Positions 58,295 through 64,000 of a DNA stretch of 64,000 bases are shown one piece after another. The position numbers were made by a program, and so were the translations under genes. Under the pieces are notes generated by a model. That model saw nothing but the letters and a program-made list of their open reading frames with translations. It had not been told where the DNA came from and made no database searches. Source of the stretch: Cryptomeria japonica (Eukaryota > Streptophyta > Pinopsida > Cupressales > Cupressaceae). Each line of letters starts with the position of its first letter. The stretch's first letter is position 1. The DNA is taken from contig NC_081410.1 in NCBI RefSeq assembly GCF_030272615.1, forward strand, positions 256,789,533 through 256,853,532, written 5' to 3'.

Positions 58295-59212
58295 TGTTGG
58301 CAATTTACACTCAATTGGTTGGTTTCACTATGTTGTTATTCATGGCAACATGGTATCTTGTTCAAGCTTCATATTTTGGGTCAGTTGTGTACCGGAAGGC
58401 ACTTCACCGACACTGACATTGATAGGATGGAAGTATTTCTTTGGTTACCGACAATGCAAGCCGACATAATTTAGAATATGGTTATCGGTATTGGAGGCCG
58501 ACATCTTTTGGATCCGACATCAGCAATTGTTTTTGATATTCATGTATTTATGTTATCTAGTCAATATGTATATTGATATTGTAGATATCTTTGTAAGCCA
58601 ACATAAGACATGATAAATTGTATAGGGTATATAGGTCAATTGGATTAGATCATTTTGTATATGTGAGATTACATAATATGTGGATGTGATATGATGCGAA
58701 ATATATTAGAGAGATCATGTATGTGAGGATATTTATGTAAGGGATATTCTGGTAAAGGGTTTAGGGTTTCAGACTGGAACAGACAAAGCGTAACTAGAAC
58801 TGTATTCTGGCATAGAAGATGTTATCTTAGCAGTTCACACGTTTCTCTAGATTGTAGTTTGGATTTAGATGTAGTTAGTGAGAATCCTTTTGTGATTGAG
58901 CAGTGTGCTCTAGGCTGTAAGCCTGCCTGCAAGTGCAGGCCCCTTTTATTTTATAATATCTCTTCATATGGCCAATGAATTGATATTTTAGGTCACAAAT
59001 CCCACCATGGTTTTTCCTCTTTGAGTTTTTCCACATATGATTATGTGTGTTATGGTGTTTATTTATGTGATTGGCTTATTGGTTGCTTTACTTATTTCAA
59101 TTTTATATGTACATGTATACTAGTTGGTATATGCATGTTTTAATAAGGTTAAAATTGATCATATCGATAGAACACTGATTCACCCCCCTCTCAATGTTCT
59201 TGGATTTCAATA
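58295..59212 (+). repeat. El-2 copy D 5' LTR
   Basis: 918 bp, TGTTGGCAATTT start, end decayed to TTTCAATA. Homologous to the other El-2 LTRs. Confidence 0.88.
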
Positions 59213-59214
59213 AT

Positions 59215-59226
59215 TGGTATCAGAGC
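59215..59226 (+). other. El-2 copy D primer-binding site
   Basis: TGGTATCAGAGC, initiator Met type. Confidence 0.88.
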
Positions 59227-59279
59227 CTTGTGCCTTGGAGGAAGTTTAACAACTTGAGGGAGATCCTGAATCCGGAATC

Positions 59280-60290
59280 CATGGAAATGCGCTTGGAAAA
59301 GCAACTTGAGATGGCACTTGAAGATTATGATGTTGAAAGAATGAAGAAGTTAAAACTACAAGATGAATTGAAGTTTGCTAAGGAATTCATTCTTGTCCTA
59401 CAGGAGAGACTATCATTTGTTCAAGCTAGAAGGAAGGAACTTTTGCAAAATCAGGATGATGAAGAGAAAGATGCACTTAAGGAATAATGTCATAAATTGA
59501 GTTAGGAGAACATGGTCATGAAAAATGAAATGCAAGCTATAACCATGAGAATGTCTAAAGAGATTGAGGACCGGAAGAAAAAGGAAAAAAAACTTGTTGT
59601 ATCTCTGAAGAACAAATTTTAAGAATGTGGTAGGTTGGTTCATGAGAATGATGTGTTGAGAACTGATTTAGTACAATCCCAGAATAATGAACAAGAGCTT
59701 GAGAGACAAATGATAATTTTGAGAGATGATCTAATTATTGCAAGTGAGTATAAAGAAAAATTCAAGATAAGTTCAACACAGATGAGTTATTGAAGAGACA
59801 AAGGCAAATTGGAGATTCTAGTGGACTTGGATTTGAATAAGGATAGAGTTCCGGTACAGCTAATAAAGATCAAAACTATAAGGCACCGTGAAGGTGGTTC
59901 AATGCTTATAAATTTAATGGTAGATGTTTTGTTTGCAATAAATTTGGTCACATGGCTAGGCAATGTAGAAACAGAGCAAATCAGAACCCTGATTCTTCTC
60001 TTGATCAATGTTCTAAATGTAATAAGTATGGTCATAAGATAGAATATTGCAGAATGAATGTTAAATGTTATGCATGTGGAAAAATTGGTCATATGGTTAA
60101 TCAGTGCAGAGCAAGCAATTTCATCAGTTTTAGGAAAGCAATTCAAAGGAACAATGTTACATGTTATGCATGTAATGAGGTTGGACATATTGCTAAATTT
60201 TGTAGAAGCAAAAATCCACCGGTTGATAATGGAGGATCAAATGAGAAAGGGAAAGAGAAGTTAAATGAAATCCAGCAAGATCATACCTAG
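59280..60290 (+). pseudogene. El-2 copy D gag, coiled coil and four CCHC knuckles
   Basis: The best preserved copy. The first start codon of copies A and B is ATC here, so reading begins at ATG 59280. A long Glu/Lys/Leu coiled-coil region (to about 59760) has stops at about 59485, 59503 and 59620. A frameshift lies before the knuckle array at 59925-60203. The four knuckles are CFVCNKFGHMARQC, CSKCNKYGHKIEYC, CYACGKIGHMVNQC and CYACNEVGHIAKFC, all with perfect CX2CX4HX4C spacing. Most copia gags have one knuckle and some have two. Presumed role: binding element RNA. There is no capsid domain I can name. No protease follows. Confidence 0.82.
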
Positions 60291-60757
60291 AGATGGGTCA
60301 GGAAGACTAAAGATCAATATACAGATGGGAATGCACCAATTACTTATCCAGCAGAGGAGGTTGCTCCTACATCAGTAGGAAGCTCAACCGATAATTGAGG
60401 TAGATGCCTTAGGGGTAGGCAAAATTCATGAAGATGTTGCATATGCCCTGGGAAGAGGTTCTTGAAGATGTTCCAGACATTGGAGATGCTTATCCAATAT
60501 GGAAATGTTTGTTTGAGATCCAGTATCTTTCACCGGAAGTCATTGATGTCAATAAAAGATTGGGGTTTTTCTTGGAGGATAAAAGGTTGAATCCACTTTA
60601 TTTTGATCACCTTGCATTTAGAAGTGATTAAGAGCAATTCAAAGTGATCAAATGTGATTCAATGTGATCAAATATCTTCTTAAGAAATTTCACCGGCGAC
60701 TGAAAGAGTTTGTTAGGGTTTTCACCGACAGTGATTATCAGGTACTTATATTTAATC

Positions 60758-62784
60758 ATGGAAGCGGGATCATCATCTGTTCTTATCTTTGTTGCAAATC
60801 TGACTGTTGTTGAGGTCAAAGACCATCCCAAACCAACTTTCAAGTGATATCCGCATGTGGCTACCCTGGATGATGAGATTGGAGCATTATCCCATGTTCC
60901 AGAAGGTGTTGTTTATGTTGAAGATGTTAGGGCATACATACACTGTCACATTGCAGATTTGGGGGCATCTGATATAAGGGGCATGCACATGAGAGAGCTA
61001 ATAGGAAATTATAGAAAGATCAAACCTGAATACAAGCACATTGAAGACTTAGGATTTACCGACATTCTAGACACTCCAGAATTCGAAGATGAAATCATTA
61101 GGTACGTTTTAAGCAGAGTACATGGGGAGTTTATCTGGTTGGATAGACCTTACAAGATCACCAAGGAAGCCATCAGGTCACTCACCGATTTACCATAGGT
61201 TGGGAAACATCCAGATAAGAAGGTTTCTAATGATTATGTCAACAAAATCACTGACACAACATCAGACAAGCGATCTATGAGAATAAACACTATTACCGAC
61301 AAAGACATTAGATTCATTAGCATGGTCATTGGTTATAAGGTAACTCAGTCAACCTGATGGAATTTTGTTTCTAGCTCCTGCATTTTCGTAGCTTACAAAA
61401 TGATGAGAGAAAATGAGAAATTGGATCTATGTGGTTGGATGTTAGATGAATTATAAACCTAGGAAAGATTAAAGGAGAAAAGAAAGGAATTTTCCGGTAT
61501 GGAAACTTAATTATCTATTTAATGCCATTTTTCATGAATGGGACTCCCAGTTTTGGGAAAAGGCAATGGGCATTTGATATCTTGGTAGGGAGGTAACTGA
61601 AATAGTCAATTGCTACTTTAGGCAGTCGGAGAGATGATAAAGTATGGGGATATTTTAAGGCATTCCAAAAGTCTATGAAATCTAGAGAAAGGGTTCCTAA
61701 GCATATTTTTGAAAAATACTCAACTAACATATGCTTCATGGTGAAGAAAGATGAAACACTTATGGAAGTGATAAAGCCCCGAAAGATCTGAGGAAATGGG
61801 CTATGAAGTTGATACACAGATTTTAGATTCCTATGTAAAAATGTTGATTAATGCACCTATTGATGAAGCTGAGAAGTCCTGTGGTACTGCAAAACAAAAG
61901 ATAGAAGAGGTTGAAACAGAGTTCAACCAGAAGAAGAGAGAGAAGCAGGAAGGAAAGGCAAGCAAATTTGTAGAGAAGGTCTCATAGGACATTAAAGAAT
62001 TGATTGATGTTATCCCAGAGGAAGGTAGGAAGAGGAAGGAACAAAAAGTATTCATTGGGCCTATTGCAGCAGAGTCTGAATTTGAGGATGACACAACCCT
62101 GGCTTTCAAAAGGGTTATAAGGAAGAAAACAAAAGAAACCAAGGTAAAGGCTAAAAAGAAACCAGTTAGGAAAGTCACATTCAAGTTACCGACACAAAAG
62201 CAAGCACCAAAAGTAACACCTTCAACTCCATCCAGTACTGCAAGAAGGAAGAAGAAGGATGACATTGATCAGGCAATTCAATCTGGTAATGTAACTATCA
62301 CTCCACCAAAAACTTGTGCAGAATTAGTTGAGGAAATAACTAAGGATGGCATATTAAATAATGTATAGTTTTACTATGATCGTTTAGATAATGTTGAACA
62401 AAGAGAGGTAGAGGAAGCAGTTTTGGTATATTTGGATATTTATAAGAAAGCCTTGATAGAAATTGAAAACCAAATATCGACATAACTGTATGATATGTTA
62501 GAGTCTAGGAGGCTATCAACAATACAAGAAGACAAGCATATAAAAATTCAAGAGTTGTTATCTGTTTGTGTTTCTGTTACTCCAGAGGAAATGGATAAGA
62601 CACTTGAGGTTGCAGATAGAAAAATATTTAACAACAAACATAGAATAACCACTCTTATGCTAGGAAGGGTAAATGAGATAATTAAGGAGACCCAAAAGAC
62701 ATGGGTTAAGTTCTTTTAAGAGAATGAAGGTTTCTTTACTTCATCAGAATCAAAGATAGACACTGCAAACATCTTGGTTGAAGG
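60758..62784 (+). pseudogene. El-2 ORF2 (unknown function), N-terminal two thirds
   Basis: ATG at 60758 opens MEAGSSSVLIFVANLTVVEV. A TGA at about 60845 is CGA in copies A and B. The frame is then open through 60857-61198 (DDEIGALSHVPEGVVYVEDV, RAYIHCHIADLGASDIRG, ITKEAIRSLTDLP), followed by several stops. Coding-like sequence resumes at 61796 (MGYEVDTQILDSYVKMLINA), a basic region at 62000-62368, and a helical region to about 62719. Homology to copy C continues to the cut at 62784. Together with copy C the intact protein would have been about 1050 residues. No RT, integrase, protease or transposase motif is seen. The N-terminal part resembles a class of plant retroelement-borne proteins of unknown role, but I cannot name a family with confidence. 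Confidence 0.6.
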
Positions 62785-64000
62785 TGTTGGGTCTCAAATC
62801 AACAGATTGGATAGGTTCTAAGGAAATGCCAACTCCTATGATCAAACCCTCCAATTGACTTGGCCAACATATAGAGTGAACCTATTTGGTTACTATCTCT
62901 CTCACTTTAGGCTCTGCAGGACCTAGGCGGGTATACCTATTCACTGAATGTCACCAATAACCAGTGCCTTTTATAGCAGATTTATTAACCTAATCTGATA
63001 TCTCCAGATCTTGAAATGGCATGAGTTCCTTGAATGGAGATATAGCAGATGAGTTCAAGATTGTTGTTGTAATAACTGTTTGTCTTATGTTTCTTAATCA
63101 CTTCTATTGCTTATTAAAATAATCAATTATGAATGAAATGATGAGTGCAACTTGTAATTTAGCCAGTGCCTTCTTCGCTGTTTGGGTTACAGAGTCATTA
63201 CACTTTTCTTTAGGACTTATGGTGTGAACCTATGAGACAGTTTTTTAATTCATCCCTTTATGAACCTGTCAGTTATTATTTCTTTTGGAACCAAATGAAT
63301 GCCTATATCATATGTTGATTGAGTGAATTTAACCCTACCCTTAAGGGACCAGTCAATTAAGCTTTGCAAGGAACAATCACAATCCGCAAGCAAAACTTTT
63401 GTTGCAACATTATAATATAAAACATAGATCTGATCTTAAGAACATGAATAACCTTATCTTATCAGACAATATCACAGACGATTGCCAAAAGAAAATGAAA
63501 TGATCCACAACACATATGCAGAGAAATATTTGATCAAAATTTGTATTCCGTTATAGTTTGTATACAGAAGACTTACAGGCTGTCATCTATCGCTATCTTC
63601 ATCTTATCTAATCACTATCGCCCTATATTACAAAAATCATTCTCATATATATATGAGGATGAAGACTTTTCATGAAGAGACACGACTTTTCGAAACACTA
63701 ATCATTAGTTTGAGTGCTTCTAACAAACTTAAGCAGAAATAGATTTAGAAGTCCTAAATGATGAATGTAGTCATCATCTTTAAAGGTTTTGATCTGAGCA
63801 GTCTGTTTCTTCACTTCATCTCCCAGCGATAGATATTTGAATATTATTTGGTTGACAGTAGGGGCCATATCCTTACTTCGATCTATTTCTGACAAGGCCC
63901 AATCCTTGACGCTGATGAGCTCTTTTCGCAAGTCCTCTAGGGATATCACATCTCCTTCTTTGTAAACAGAGGGCATTCCAATAGGTTTCTCATCATCCAA
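62785..64000. mobile_element. Unidentified repeat interrupting El-2, runs off the window
   Basis: El-2 ORF2 homology stops at 62784 and a new sequence begins TGTTGGGTCTC, which fits an LTR or element end. Left flank GAAGG (62780-62784). About 62880-62990 resembles 24280-24340 (CTCTGC...GGGTA and CCAGTGCCTT), suggesting kinship with the El-1 leader family. 62785-63697 has no gene. Confidence 0.4.
63698..64000 (-). CDS. Partial ORF, unknown, continues beyond the window
   Basis: Minus-strand frame open for 100 codons from the window edge to a TAG at 63698. It is hydrophilic and helical (KPIGMPSVYKEGDVISLEDL, LISVKDWALSEIDRSKDM, YIHHLGLLNLFLLKFV). No recognised domain. Given its surroundings, a retroelement ORF C-terminus is most likely, but a host exon cannot be excluded from 100 codons. 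Confidence 0.3.
   Translation of the reverse strand: MDDEKPIGMPSVYKEGDVISLEDLRKELISVKDWALSEIDRSKDMAPTVNQIIFKYLSLGDEVKKQTAQIKTFKDDDYIHHLGLLNLFLLKFVRSTQTND

Larger units (their letters stand above)
58295..62784 (+). mobile_element. El-2 copy D (5' part with long ORF2)
   Basis: LTR, primer site, gag with four intact knuckles, and ORF2, cut at 62784 by another repeat. It inserted in copia pol after AAGAT (58290-58294). The right target duplication is outside the window. Confidence 0.85.

Noticed and set aside
1-64000. CRISPR array, operon, phage or bacterial defence system
   Set aside because: No spaced identical short repeats, no bacterial gene organisation; all evidence is for plant retrotransposons.

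Overview
This window looks like a gene-poor, repeat-saturated stretch of a large plant nuclear genome. It has no recognisable host gene, no rRNA and no functional tRNA. Almost everything I can assign is an LTR retrotransposon or a remnant of one. The plant-type primer-binding sites (initiator Met, Arg-like, Trp-like), Ty1/copia and Ty3/gypsy-type gag and pol domains, very long LTRs and deep nesting fit a big seed-plant genome. A gymnosperm is possible, but that is inference and the species cannot be read from the sequence.

Left and centre (1-41725). A decayed hydrophilic ORF (1-1666) is followed by what I reconstruct as ONE minus-strand gag element, El-1, now spread over about 40 kb by later insertions. 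Its 3' LTR is at 1881-4514 and carries an intact 334-bp miniature LTR element (TRIM) at 2273-2606. Its gag pseudogene is at 4942-7017. Its leader is split between 7018-7856, 24122-26116 and 38323-38681. Its 5' LTR is at 38682-41725 and carries a solo LTR at 40294-41178. The leader was invaded by El-2 (tRNA-iMet primer site, a gag with four CCHC knuckles, and a second unknown ORF, but no pol). The El-1/El-2 junction was then tandemly triplicated (units starting near 6893, 10469 and 14283). The last El-2 copy (15481-24116, TSD TCCTT) was itself invaded by a Tork/Tnt1-like copia element (18027-23038, minus, TSD AAAGG). The El-1 leader was independently invaded by a young 12.2-kb element with 4.2-kb LTRs and a gag-only interior (26117-38317, TSD CAACA).

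Right (41726-64000). A decayed plus-strand ORF of unknown family (about 42200-43720) and AT-rich spacer precede a degenerate minus-strand copia element (45133-52294). Its short LTRs keep a heat-shock-element-like cluster, and its RNase H region is split by a solo LTR (45731-47099). Then comes a nest: a gypsy-type 5' LTR with a tRNA-Trp-like primer site (52582-54419), interrupted by a copia element (54870-58294), interrupted by another El-2 copy (58295-62784), interrupted by a further repeat (62785 to the window end).

How the pieces relate. The gag-only elements (26117-38317 and El-1) and El-2 lack reverse transcriptase and integrase, so if they moved they must have borrowed enzymes from autonomous relatives. 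The most unusual items are the TRIM whose LTRs contain a tRNA-Ala-like Pol III promoter module, the 12.2-kb gag-only element with repeated primer-site-like motifs and a G-box cluster in its LTR, and El-2 with its four-knuckle gag and unknown ORF2.
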